64,000 nt of DNA, taken from the NCBI RefSeq assembly GCF_900099685.1, contig NZ_FNDW01000005.1, forward strand, positions 186,001-250,000, given 5' to 3'. Positions 9,501 to 18,672 of the stretch are shown here, piece after piece. Positions within the stretch are counted from its first letter, which is position 1; each line of letters starts with the position of its first letter. Under the pieces are notes generated by a model. The model searched no databases and was not told the DNA's origin. It was given only the letters and a program-made list of their open reading frames with translations. This DNA comes from Chryseobacterium taeanense. GTDB taxonomy: Bacteria > Bacteroidota > Bacteroidia > Flavobacteriales > Weeksellaceae. A program made the translations under genes and the position numbers.

Positions 9501-11873
9501 ATGAAGAGATATCTACTACTGTTTTCTTTATTTATGGCCTCCTCGTCGAGTCTCTTTTATTCTCAAAACATTACTCCCAGAAAGCCTCAACAGGAAAAGG
9601 CATCCAATTTAACAATGAAAGCAGGCGCTTTTATCGACGTAAATGCTGCCGGATATGCTCCAACAGATTATACACCTTTACAATTGGTTAAGGATGTTTT
9701 AATCTCATCCGGGACAAATTCATGTGTTACTCCCAATGTATCTAATGTTCAGGTAAGCCCGAATTTACCGGCAGGTAATGCACAAAGATCATGGGGATAT
9801 TTTCATAAAGGGACAACCAATTTTCCTTTTACAGATGGTATTGTCCTTTCAACTGGATATGTTGAAAAAGCTGGAAATAATTATATCAGTACCACACTAG
9901 GAGATAATCTTCCTACGGGGAGCGATCCTGATCTTGTAGCAGCTACAAATCCATCAGGGTCTCTTAATGATGCTGTTATTTTAGAATTTGATTTCGTGCC
10001 GACTTCTAGTCAGGTTAAATTTAATTATCTTTTTGCCTCTGAAGAATATACAGGATCTTTTCCCTGTAGTTTCTCTGATGCGTTTGCATTATTGTTGCGA
10101 CCAACAGCCGGTGGACCTTATGTAAATATGGCCGTTTTGCCTGCTCCCGGAACCGGGCCTGTAAGTGTTACCAATATTCACCCTCAAGACAGTTTTACAG
10201 GAACCAATATGGGATGCGGTGCACCGAATGTTGCTTTTTTCGGAGGATATAATACATCTAATATTGAAACAAACTTTAATGGAAGAACAGTTCCTTTACA
10301 GGCTACAGCTACAGTAGTTCCGGGACAATCTTACCATTTTAAAATGGTATTGGCAGATGCTATTGACAGCAGCTTTGACTCTGCCGTATTTCTTGAAGGT
10401 GGATCTTTTAATATCGGTGTAGAATTATTAGATCCTTCCGGAGGTACTCTGCCTGAAGAAATCAATGTTTGTGACAATGTTCCTCAGGTGATTACGGCTT
10501 CTGTGAGTGATCCCAATATGACTTATCAATGGTTCTATAACGGAGTGGCAATTCAAGGGGCTACAACGCCAACCATTACAGCTACTCAGCCGGGAAATTA
10601 TGAAATTCAGGTAACATTCCCAGCTAATCCTTGTCCTGGAAAAGCAAATATTAAAATTAACGGAGGAACTACACCTTCAGCTGTTGATGCTTCGTTACTG
10701 CTCTGTACAACACCGGATGTTACTTGGTTTGATCTTACCAATGCTATGCCGTCAATAAGTACAACTACCGGGGCAGTATTTCATTTTTATGAAAACCAGG
10801 CTGATGCTCTAGCTCAGAATAACAACTATATTCAGGACGTTCTGCATTATACCGGTAACGACGGGCAGATTCTTTACGTTGTTGTTTCAAATGGAGGATT
10901 CTGCAGTAAAATGGTTGAACTTACATTATTGAAAGAAGCAACGCCTACAGTAAGTTTAGTTGCGTCAAAACTTAAAGTTTGTCCAGGTTCTACAGTTGAT
11001 CTTACGGCAACAGGAGGAGCAACCTACGAATGGGCAAATTTCTCAGGAACAGGAAACACACAAACAGCAACAGTTTATAATACAACCACATTCTCCGTAT
11101 ATGCGTTGGGAACAAAAGGCTGTAAATCCTTACAGCCGGCTACTGTTACTGTAGAAGTAGTACAGGAACTTACATCTCCACTTACAGATGTCGAAATGTG
11201 CCAGGGCGACAGAGTGACTCTTGATGCCGGTGCTGGAGAAAATTATACTTACCTTTGGAGTACAGGTGCGGTGAGCCAGACAATCAATGTAGATCAGTGG
11301 GGAATTTATACGGTAACCATCAATAATGGATATTGTGAAAAAACATTTACTGCAAAAGTGATGGGCGCAGCCTCTCCTTTTGTTTCGAATATTGATTATA
11401 GCAATAATACTTTAACCATTACGGCGGAAGTTCCGATGATTAATAATATTCCGCAGACTGCAGAATACTCTATAGACGGAGGCATTTCATGGCAAGATTC
11501 TAATGTATTTACCGGACTTCAGAATAATGCAACATATCAAGTACAGGTAAGAACAGTGGGAACACATTGTGTGGGTGCTTTAGAATTCTTCACATTCCAT
11601 GTGGCTAATATTATTACTCCTAATCAGGATGGTATTAATGATACGTTAGACCTTACTGCTCTTAGCGGATTCAATAACTTTACAGGATCAATTTACGATC
11701 GATATGGTTCGGAAATGTTCAGGTTCTCAAAACAAAATCTGATCTGGGACGGAACTGTGGGTGGTAAAAAACTGCCAACGGCAACATACTGGTACAAATT
11801 CAACTTCCAGTATCCGAAATCAAAAGTAAATATGAGTCAATCTGGTTGGATTATGCTTAAAAACAGAGAATAA
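9501..11873 (+). CDS. T9SS-exported choice-of-anchor L domain protein, copy 3
   Basis: A 790-aa paralog with the same architecture as copy 1: signal peptide (about 1-22), anchor-L domain (KAGAFIDVNAAGYAPTDYTP; FNYLFASEEYTGSFPCSFSDAFALLL), Ig/PKD-like middle (VCPGSTVDLTATGGATYEW) and type B T9SS sorting domain (ITPNQDGINDTLDLT, YDRYGSEMFRFS, GWIMLKN). It lacks the middle duplication of copy 2 and resembles copy 1 in order of repeats. Probable surface or released adhesin. Two terminators follow and separate this cluster from the effector region. Confidence 0.85.
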   Translation: MKRYLLLFSLFMASSSSLFYSQNITPRKPQQEKASNLTMKAGAFIDVNAAGYAPTDYTPLQLVKDVLISSGTNSCVTPNVSNVQVSPNLPAGNAQRSWGYFHKGTTNFPFTDGIVLSTGYVEKAGNNYISTTLGDNLPTGSDPDLVAATNPSGSLNDAVILEFDFVPTSSQVKFNYLFASEEYTGSFPCSFSDAFALLLRPTAGGPYVNMAVLPAPGTGPVSVTNIHPQDSFTGTNMGCGAPNVAFFGGYNTSNIETNFNGRTVPLQATATVVPGQSYHFKMVLADAIDSSFDSAVFLEGGSFNIGVELLDPSGGTLPEEINVCDNVPQVITASVSDPNMTYQWFYNGVAIQGATTPTITATQPGNYEIQVTFPANPCPGKANIKINGGTTPSAVDASLLLCTTPDVTWFDLTNAMPSISTTTGAVFHFYENQADALAQNNNYIQDVLHYTGNDGQILYVVVSNGGFCSKMVELTLLKEATPTVSLVASKLKVCPGSTVDLTATGGATYEWANFSGTGNTQTATVYNTTTFSVYALGTKGCKSLQPATVTVEVVQELTSPLTDVEMCQGDRVTLDAGAGENYTYLWSTGAVSQTINVDQWGIYTVTINNGYCEKTFTAKVMGAASPFVSNIDYSNNTLTITAEVPMINNIPQTAEYSIDGGISWQDSNVFTGLQNNATYQVQVRTVGTHCVGALEFFTFHVANIITPNQDGINDTLDLTALSGFNNFTGSIYDRYGSEMFRFSKQNLIWDGTVGGKKLPTATYWYKFNFQYPKSKVNMSQSGWIMLKNRE

Positions 11874-11901
11874 TAGCAATTGATAATGCAATAACATAAA
11901 T

Positions 11902-11932
11902 ACCCCGAAAAGCCTTTGCTTTTTGGGGTGTT
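11902..11932 (+). terminator. Terminator after anchor-L copy 3
   Basis: ACCCCGAAAAGC pairs with GCTTTTTGGGGT (one G-U) around a 4-nt loop. Confidence 0.7.
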
Positions 11933-11937
11933 TATTT

Positions 11938-11970
11938 AAAAGGCTTAGATTTTATAATCCGAGCCTTTTT
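11938..11970 (+). terminator. Second hairpin with T-run; sequence recurs at 19311
   Basis: AAAGGCTTAGATT-TTAT-AATCCGAGCCTTT followed by T residues. Nearly the same hairpin recurs at 19311-19337, on the far side of the effector/cassette island, and in both places a CTGCAACTACAG element lies about 110-130 bp downstream. Confidence 0.7.
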
Positions 11971-12050
11971 TCTTTTTCCACAATAAATTAATAAGCGTCT
12001 ATTTTCAATTAAAACTCAGCCATTGGTATCGTAATACTTGTGGTGAGTTG

Positions 12051-12064
12051 CTGCAACTACAGAA
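12051..12064 (+). repeat. CTGCAACTACAG element, copy 1
   Basis: CTGCAACTACAGAA in the 460-bp gene-free stretch between anchor-L copy 3 and the effector. The rest of this gap shows nothing else I can name. This copy lies 283 bp before the effector start and lacks the GGCAAAAAACTT that follows the other copies. Confidence 0.6.
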
Positions 12065-12333
12065 TCGATTGCCTGAAAAATAAGGTATTCTCCTCAAAAA
12101 TTGTGATTTTTGACCCGAATAACCTGAAAATTCAAAAGAGGAAGCAAACTGAAGGCGGCTCATCGTTATCTATTCTTCACTACAAACTAAAATGCCACTT
12201 CTGATTGCTGAAATTTTTTTAAATCTCCCTCATAGGATCGGATTTTCCACATTCAACAGGTATATAAAGTGAAATTGCTCCAATTACATTTTATATACCC
12301 TTTAAATCAATATGAAACTAAAAAACTAAGTCA

Positions 12334-15300
12334 ATGAAAACCGCAAAACCTGTAGAAGTAGACAACAAAGCCCATAAGAACCCCGGTAAGAAGCAAAGAC
12401 CGAAAGATCCGGTGGTTATGCCTTTTTCCGAGGTAGAAGCAGGTAATATACAGACACAAAAATCCGGTGATGCAATCATTAAACCCAGATTGTCAAACCA
12501 AGATAATAACAGGCTCGGTTTAAATGGTGCTATTGCCTCCGTGCACGGTTCTCAGAGTATTTATGACCAAGGTTCAGAAATAATGTATGGTAGATATCAA
12601 GACAGCCTGAAAGAAACCGGAGATATCAATCATCCCGATACCAAAGACATGGAAAAAGGTTATATAGCAACCCTGAATGTCGCACAGGTACAGGATTATC
12701 ACAATATCAAATCCGGAAATTATTTGCCTAAGACAATGCAGGAGCAGGCGGAAGTGCATCAGGAAAGTAAAAAAGACCAGGATGTTAAAGCATTAAAGCC
12801 GGAGCCAAAAACTAAGCCTGAGGAGAAATCGTCTGTGGAAACTAAGGATAAAGCAGAAGAGCAAAGCACTGAAGCCGCACCTTCTCCAAATGCCCAAAAC
12901 AATCCGGAATTTACTAAATTAAGCAGTAAAATAGCAGCAACTGCACAATCGCAGAAAAGTCACGAACCGGCAAAAAAGGCAAGCAATGATGCACAGGCTG
13001 CGGCTCCTTCACCTGCCAACGAGCGTGAAAGTATGGCACAGGCAGGTCAGGTTGGTTATATGGATGACCAGAAGCCGGGAACATTCAGTAAAGTAGAGTT
13101 CAAAGCGTTGTTGAAGCAAAAGATTGAAGGGATCATACTTCCGAAAGATGAAGCGTCAGCAGATGATTTTGAAAACAACAACAATATACAACAAGTCAAT
13201 AAAAATGCTGTTGCTGATGTTAAAAATGAGAAAAATGCCGCTATTAATGATATTGCTTCTGCCACAGCGGCAAAACCTAATGTTGCAGCACAGCCTGTTC
13301 GTACGATTGCCAAAATGCCGACACCTAATATAGGGAAAGCTCCGGGTATTCCCAATGCAGGAAAAGCAATGCCTAATAAAAGAGATTCTATAAGCGTGGA
13401 AAAACCTCTGCGGGAAGAAACAAATACCATTGACAGCGAAATGAAAGCGCATGGAGTTACCGACCAGATGCTCGCAAACTCCAACGAACCTTCATTCACT
13501 GAAGCTTTAGATGAAAAAAATAAAGCTAAAAAAGAAAGTGCTGCCGCCACAGAAAATTTCAGGAATGCGGAGAAAAACGAGCTTTCCAAAACTCGCGATC
13601 AGGCACAATCACAGGCAGCACATCATATTGCCGGAATGCACAATGCCCGAAAAGGCGGTTTGAATCATGCCCATGGTGAACAGAAGAACACCGCAACCAA
13701 AGACAGCCAGAAACGAAAAGAAATCGCCGACCATATCAACAGTATTTATATAGATTCTAAAAAAGATGTTGACAGTATTTTAAACAAACTTGATAAAAAA
13801 GTTGCGGAGATGTTTGAGTACGGTAGTAAGATTGCTAAAAAAGCGTTTGAAGATCATGTTGACAAGGGAATGAGTGCATACAAAAAGAAACGTTATGGCG
13901 ATGCATATGCAAAATATGGTGCTTTAGCGACTGCAGGATTATGGCTTTGGGACAAAGCGACCGGACTCCCGGAAGAAGTTAATGAATATTTTGTAAGTGG
14001 TAAAGCATTGTATATTGATACGATGGATCATTACATTGACGACATTGCAACCCATGTTACCAACCAGCTTAATGCAGCCAAAACGAGAATTGCCAAAGGT
14101 AAAAAAGATGTACAGACGTACGTCAACAGTTTATCGCCAAGTCTGCGTAAGATTGGCAAGGAAGCTATTGCAGATATTCAGAATAAATTTAATGCGCTGG
14201 AAGAAAGCGTAAACAGTAAAAAAGATGCACTCATTGATGTTCTGGCAAAAAAATATGCCGAAAACGTAGCAAGTATTGATGCCAGAATTGAAGAATTGAA
14301 AGCACAAAATAGTGGTTTCATAAACAAAGCACTCAATGCATTAAGCGGAGTATTTGCGTTTATTATTGAAATTAAAAACACATTGACCAATTTATTGGCA
14401 GGTATTGTAGATGTTGTAATGGCAATTATTGCAGATCCAATTGGTTTCTTTAAAAACCTTATTGCAGGGGTCGGTCAGGGATTTGCCAATTTCGGAGCCA
14501 ATATCTGGTCCCACCTTAAAACCGGCTTCTTCACATGGCTTACGGGAGCAACGAAAGGCATTGATCTTACCATGCCGGAAGATATATTCTCACTGAAAGG
14601 AATTTTCTCGATTACCACACAAGTGCTTGGTTTAACCTGGAACGGAATCAGAGCAATCGGTTCAAGAGTTGTTGGAGAGCCGGTCATGAAAGTTCTGGAA
14701 ACCAGTTTTGAAATGGTGCAGATCGTCCGCAAAGAAGGTGCTGCTGGGCTTTGGGAACATCTTAAAGAGCAGTTTGCCGATCTGAAAGCCACGATTATGG
14801 ATACCATTATGGACATGATCCAGACGCAGGTGATTCAGGCGGGAATTAAATGGATTATGGGCTTGCTGACTCCGGTAGGCGCATTTATAAAAGTTGCCAT
14901 GGCGATTATTGATGTCGTAAAATTCTTCATCCAGCGTGCCGCACAAATTATGGAGCTTATTAAAGCCTTCATCGACAGTGTGGCAGCCATTGCCAGCGGA
15001 AATGTAAGTGCCGTCGCCAAATCAATAGAAAACGCTTTGGGTAAAGCGGTTCCAGTTTTAATCGGCTTTTTGGCATCGTTACTGGGAATTGGCGGTTTGG
15101 CTGATAAGGTTTTGGGCGTTATCCGTAAAATCAGACAGCGTATTGAAAATGCGATTGTAAAGTTCTGGACTTTTGTGAAAGGGAAGGCGAAAGGATTGTT
15201 AGGGAAAATTGGTGTTGGAAAACTTAGGTCGGATAAAAAAGAGGATGTAGATACTATCCCCGATGGAAAAGAAAAATTATTTGCCAAACTTAGAAATAAT

Positions 15301-16332
15301 GAAGAAAAAATCAACGTTGATGGAGGACATAGATTGAAGTTTGAAAATGAAGGAGAATTAGCTGTTTATAGCACAAGAATAGGTTTTAATGAATTGTTAA
15401 GACAGAAGCAAGAAGAAATTCATGCAAATAAGACATCGAGTGATTATTCTAAAAAACAAGATGCACTCAATAAACTCAATATCGATAAAAAGAATTTTGG
15501 GAAAGAACTTTCCAAGTATATAGGCAAACACGATAAAAAGTATAGCGCTAATGTAAAAGAGGAGTATAATGCTATGAAAGATATATTGGTTTCTGTAGCA
15601 TCATCACTTGAAATTATAGGTGTTACCAGCCTAGAAACAACTTCTTTATTACCTACTAACGTTACTCATACAACACAGGGGAAAAAGGCAAAACAAGTTA
15701 TTGCCCAGCCTTTAACAAAGATACCGGGCAATACACATGGTTCTTCACCGGGAAGTAGTGTTCCTGTTGGATGGGAACAAATCGATCCTGATCAGCGTTC
15801 GGATTTTTGGGTAAGAGCCCATTTACTTAACCATCATTTACATGGGCCGGGTGTTGAATGGAATTTATTCCCCGCTCATAAAGATATAAACAAAGGTATG
15901 GAACTAGCAGTTGAAAATCCTGCAAAAAAAGCAGTTGCAGGGAAAGACAATAAATCTTATTTTTATGAAACCAATTTAACATACGGTGCTAGTGATTTCC
16001 CAACACATATAAAAGTTGAATTTGGAGAATATGATGTAAAAAAAGGTAAAAGAACACCAAGTCCATACGGATTTGATAAGCCCCTTGAAATTCCAGAACC
16101 TTATACTGTAAACATTAATACGGCCACTGCAGCTCGTTTACAGCAGGTTGCTAAAGCTAATGAAGTTAAAGGAATGACAGGATTCTTTAAAGAATTAGTG
16201 AATGAGCGTAATAAAAATGGAGTTTTTGACAGAATTAGTGATGTTAGACTAAGAATGTCTGGGATTGCGAAAGATTCACATATTGAGAATTTAAGATTAT
16301 TAACAATTGAAAATAAATTGAGATTTATATGA
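12334..16332 (+). CDS. Large eCIS-type effector with nuclease-like C-terminal tip
   Basis: A 1332-aa protein with no signal peptide. Residues 1-400 are low-complexity, charged and Ala/Lys-rich. Residues about 400-660 are helical. Residues about 660-956 are amphipathic/hydrophobic helices (DPIGFFKNLIAGVGQGFANF; GLTWNGIRAIGSRVVGEPVM; IGFLASLLGIGGLADKVLGV), a segment typical of the large effectors of contractile injection systems; it ends in the stretch copied in the downstream cassettes. The unique tip has a His/Asn-rich motif RAHLLNHHLHGPGVEWNLFP (about 1160-1180) resembling beta-beta-alpha-metal nucleases, then a ComEA-like helix-hairpin-helix (INTATAARLQQV, NGVFDRISDVRLRMSGI, about 1260-1315). 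No DUF4157 HExxH is present. The stop overlaps the next start (ATGA). Polymorphic toxin delivered by an eCIS is my inference. Confidence 0.7.
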   Translation: MKTAKPVEVDNKAHKNPGKKQRPKDPVVMPFSEVEAGNIQTQKSGDAIIKPRLSNQDNNRLGLNGAIASVHGSQSIYDQGSEIMYGRYQDSLKETGDINHPDTKDMEKGYIATLNVAQVQDYHNIKSGNYLPKTMQEQAEVHQESKKDQDVKALKPEPKTKPEEKSSVETKDKAEEQSTEAAPSPNAQNNPEFTKLSSKIAATAQSQKSHEPAKKASNDAQAAAPSPANERESMAQAGQVGYMDDQKPGTFSKVEFKALLKQKIEGIILPKDEASADDFENNNNIQQVNKNAVADVKNEKNAAINDIASATAAKPNVAAQPVRTIAKMPTPNIGKAPGIPNAGKAMPNKRDSISVEKPLREETNTIDSEMKAHGVTDQMLANSNEPSFTEALDEKNKAKKESAAATENFRNAEKNELSKTRDQAQSQAAHHIAGMHNARKGGLNHAHGEQKNTATKDSQKRKEIADHINSIYIDSKKDVDSILNKLDKKVAEMFEYGSKIAKKAFEDHVDKGMSAYKKKRYGDAYAKYGALATAGLWLWDKATGLPEEVNEYFVSGKALYIDTMDHYIDDIATHVTNQLNAAKTRIAKGKKDVQTYVNSLSPSLRKIGKEAIADIQNKFNALEESVNSKKDALIDVLAKKYAENVASIDARIEELKAQNSGFINKALNALSGVFAFIIEIKNTLTNLLAGIVDVVMAIIADPIGFFKNLIAGVGQGFANFGANIWSHLKTGFFTWLTGATKGIDLTMPEDIFSLKGIFSITTQVLGLTWNGIRAIGSRVVGEPVMKVLETSFEMVQIVRKEGAAGLWEHLKEQFADLKATIMDTIMDMIQTQVIQAGIKWIMGLLTPVGAFIKVAMAIIDVVKFFIQRAAQIMELIKAFIDSVAAIASGNVSAVAKSIENALGKAVPVLIGFLASLLGIGGLADKVLGVIRKIRQRIENAIVKFWTFVKGKAKGLLGKIGVGKLRSDKKEDVDTIPDGKEKLFAKLRNNEEKINVDGGHRLKFENEGELAVYSTRIGFNELLRQKQEEIHANKTSSDYSKKQDALNKLNIDKKNFGKELSKYIGKHDKKYSANVKEEYNAMKDILVSVASSLEIIGVTSLETTSLLPTNVTHTTQGKKAKQVIAQPLTKIPGNTHGSSPGSSVPVGWEQIDPDQRSDFWVRAHLLNHHLHGPGVEWNLFPAHKDINKGMELAVENPAKKAVAGKDNKSYFYETNLTYGASDFPTHIKVEFGEYDVKKGKRTPSPYGFDKPLEIPEPYTVNINTATAARLQQVAKANEVKGMTGFFKELVNERNKNGVFDRISDVRLRMSGIAKDSHIENLRLLTIENKLRFI
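14984..15219 (+). repeat. Pre-toxin recombination segment, master copy
   Basis: About 236 bp inside the effector gene (SGNVSAVAKSIENALGKAVP through KGLLGKI), immediately before the unique toxin tip. It is repeated with high identity at 17136-17370 and, shorter and degenerate, at 18318-18415. This is the constant part shared by alternative toxin cassettes. Confidence 0.85.
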
Positions 16333-17069
16333 TAAATATTAATAAAAAACTTATAGATACGTTATACTATGAAGAAATTGAAGGTAGTAATTCATTGTTA
16401 TGTCCTGGTGCAGTAAGTAAGCCTAGCCATATTATTTCTAAAGAAAACTTAGAAACAACAGTGAAGGAAAAAGGATTGATTTTTCCTGAAAGTTTAATTG
16501 ATTTTTATAGTCAAGCCGCTATGTTATCACTAACATGGATGATTGTTGATGAACGATTTAGAAATGGCAAAGAAAGAGAGGCTGTATTCAAAGAAGATCC
16601 ATGGATAAAGAAAGAGTATATAGATAATGGATATAGCTGGGAAGCCGTAAAAATACTGCTCAGTGGTAATCTAAATATAACTCAACTTACAAATGTCGTA
16701 GATTTAGAAAAAGTAAAATTGACCGGAATATATGATGCTGCAATAAGTGTAGGATTAAATGGAGGAGATTTAAGACCTATTGATACGAATGAATTTGTTG
16801 TTGCCTGCATGAAGGTTGAAGACGGGAAGTTAATAGACAATATGTATCTGTATACAGGTTTTGGCGGTTTTCCGGAAGTATTGTATGACATGAAAGTTAC
16901 ATTTGAACAATATTTAGAATTGGCTTATAAAGCTAAATGTTTCAATTATTGGAATTTGACTTACTGTTTAAAAGAAAAATCACCGAGTTACGAACTGATG
17001 AAAAGATTTTTTCCTGTAATTTTCCCACATATAGATCCCGATTTAAAAGAATTTGGGATAGAATATTAA
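16329..17069 (+). CDS. Probable SUKH-like immunity protein
   Basis: A 246-aa cytosolic protein whose ATG overlaps the effector stop by 4 nt, the usual toxin-immunity arrangement. The segment KGLIFPESLIDFYSQA (about 48-63) followed by LTWMI looks like the SMI1/KNR4 (SUKH) signature, in which a Pro-Glu-Ser-aliphatic-x-x-Phe-Tyr motif opens the fold. The family is a common immunity superfamily against nuclease toxins. Length is longer than simple SUKH proteins (about 130-180 aa). A terminator follows at 17091. Function inferred from position plus this motif; an unrelated accessory protein remains possible. Confidence 0.6.
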   Translation: MININKKLIDTLYYEEIEGSNSLLCPGAVSKPSHIISKENLETTVKEKGLIFPESLIDFYSQAAMLSLTWMIVDERFRNGKEREAVFKEDPWIKKEYIDNGYSWEAVKILLSGNLNITQLTNVVDLEKVKLTGIYDAAISVGLNGGDLRPIDTNEFVVACMKVEDGKLIDNMYLYTGFGGFPEVLYDMKVTFEQYLELAYKAKCFNYWNLTYCLKEKSPSYELMKRFFPVIFPHIDPDLKEFGIEY

Positions 17070-17090
17070 TGTTCGACAAAATAAATATAG

Positions 17091-17125
17091 AAGCGAAATT
17101 TCAATTTTGAAGTTTCGCTTTTTGC
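17091..17125 (+). terminator. Terminator closing the effector-immunity unit
   Basis: AGCGAAA-t-TTCAA / TTGAA-g-TTTCGCT with a T-run. A hairpin with almost the same stem (GCGAAATTTC) ends the second cassette at 18274, and both are followed by ATTCAA and a copy of the pre-toxin segment. Confidence 0.8.
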
Positions 17126-17767
17126 ATTCAATAAGAGCTATTCTTAGCCGAAATGTAAGCCCCGTCGCCAAATCCATAGAAAATGCATTGGGTAAAGCAG
17201 TTCCTGTTTTAATCGGCTTTTTAGCCTCATTACTGGGAATTGGCGGATTGGCTGATAAGGTTTTGGGCGTAATTCGCAAAATTAGACAGCGTATTGAAAA
17301 TGCCATTGTGAAATTCTGGACTTTTGTGAAAGGGAAGGCAGGTAAGCTGTTGAGTAAAATTGAGGTTGGCAATAAGGATAAGAAAGGCAAAGCTAAAAAG
17401 GAGAAAGAGACCCGTACGCGGGAAGAAATGAAAAATGACTTGCATAAAGGGATTACGGAGGGGACAAAACTCCTGAAAGACAAAAGCCTCGACAAAAAGC
17501 AAATTCAAAAACAATTAGATGTATTAGAAGAAACCTATGAATTGAAGGAACTTAAGATTGTTACAACCAAAGTAGATAAAGAAGGAAAGGAAAGATGTAA
17601 CTTCACAAACAGAATATAAGCATAAAGATTCAGTTATATTATTTAGTGGATCTGATGAAACTCTGATAGCATATAAAATTAATCCTTCAGGAGGTACCAC
17701 TACAAGAGATATTATAATAGCTCTAGGTAATGGTAAGTTTAATGGAAAACTTAAAGGAGTTTTATAA
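17107..17767 (+). pseudogene. Displaced toxin cassette 2 (orphan, frameshifted)
   Basis: From about 17136 the reading frame repeats the effector's pre-toxin segment (RNVSPVAKSIENALGKAVPV ... FWTFVKGKAGKLLSKI), then diverges into a charged tip (KKEKETRTREEMKNDLHKGI). The open frame ends at 17619 after ELKIVTTKVDKEGKERC. A one-base shift near 17594 opens 56 further codons (VTSQTEYKHKDSVILFSGSD ... KLKGVL) to a stop at 17767, giving a complete small toxin tip. There is no convincing own start or ribosome site, and the N-terminal 880 residues of an effector are absent. It is best read as a silent tip kept for recombination into the upstream gene and now decaying. The tip matches no family I recognise. 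Confidence 0.75.
17136..17370 (+). repeat. Pre-toxin recombination segment, second copy
   Basis: Near-identical to 14984-15219 through the VKGKA codons; identity fades at about 17370 where the alternative tip starts. Confidence 0.85.
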
Positions 17768-17809
17768 ATAGTAATATCTTTGAATTAATATATAAAAAAT
17801 AATAGAAAT

Positions 17810-18250
17810 ATGACAATTAGTAAATTGAAAATTGATTTGAAAAATCTTTTTTGAAATTTTTTTGATCAACAAAAACAAATAATCGATGAATTTTTAAAGG
17901 GAAATAATGATCCTAATGTAGTTAATTCGTTTATTAAATTAATAGCTAAAACAGAGTTAACATTACAATTGGAAGAAGATTTTGATTACATGGATTTTTA
18001 TAGAATGAGCTATATTGAAGTAAATAAAGATTTATTATATCCTTTAAAGCAGAATAATCTTTTACCATTAGATATTAATTATAAAGGACGTTTATATTCC
18101 AACTTTAAGTATCTAAATCAAGAATTTATAAATGTAGTAACCTCAGAAAAGATATCTAAATTAGGTTCAGATGGTGTTCCTTATATAATTAACATATTTG
18201 ATAATATAATGACTTTCTATTTTTTTGAGTGGGATTATAATGACCTTTAA
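17810..18250 (+). pseudogene. Immunity gene of cassette 2, with in-frame TGA
   Basis: The frame opening ATG ACA ATT AGT (17810) runs 146 codons to 18250 with one nonsense codon, TGA at 17852 (codon 15, in the context LKNLF-stop-NFFDQQKQ). After it the frame is continuous (IIDEFLKGNNDPNVVNSFIK ... FDYMDFYRMSYIEV ... IMTFYFFEWDYNDL). Position directly after the orphan toxin tip and before a terminator is that of an immunity gene. An internal TTG start at 17969 could still give a 93-aa product. No family recognised. Confidence 0.65.
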
Positions 18251-18273
18251 CGTTTAATATTTTATATACATAT

Positions 18274-18307
18274 GCGAAATTTCTGTAAAGAAATTTCGCT
18301 TTTTTTA
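18274..18307 (+). terminator. Terminator closing cassette 2
   Basis: A perfect 10-bp stem GCGAAATTTC / GAAATTTCGC with a 6-nt loop and eight T residues. Confidence 0.85.
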
Positions 18308-18312
18308 TTCAA

Positions 18313-18437
18313 ATCAAAGCCATTGCCAGCGGAAATGTAAATGCTAAATCCATAGAAAATGCATTGGGTAAAGCGGTTCATGTATTAATCGGGTTTTTAG
18401 CATCTCTGTTAGAATTGACAGATTGTGTGCAGTGCTG
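18313..18437 (+). pseudogene. Remnant of a third toxin cassette
   Basis: About 100 bp (18318-18415) repeat the start of the pre-toxin segment (AIASGNVNAKSIENALGKAV, FLASLLEL) with a 6-bp deletion and substitutions, then the frame ends at TGA near 18435. No tip or immunity gene survives. It marks a third cassette at the distal end of the array. Confidence 0.75.
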
Positions 18438-18579
18438 AAGAGAAGCGGTGCTTTCGTCATCATTTTTCAATGATAAAGTATTTGTAAAAGCTTCAATGAC
18501 AATTATCTACAGAGTAAAATTCTTAACTCAGAAAGTTAAACAGCAGATTGAACTATATAATATAAAAACATACTCTGTA

Positions 18580-18672
18580 GTCAACATCATGTTGACCGTA
18601 CCATCAATGGTATGTTGACCGTACCGTCAAGAGGGTGTTGGCCGCCCGATTGTGATGCCCTTGACCGTACGA
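18580..18672. repeat. TTGACCGTAC triplicate and palindrome
   Basis: In the otherwise gene-free 18438-18861 stretch, GTCAACATCATGTTGAC (18580-18596) is a perfect 8+8 palindrome, and TTGACCGTAC occurs at 18592, 18615 and 18661. These could be operator half-sites or remains of a degraded repeat; nothing else is recognised in this gap. Confidence 0.4.
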
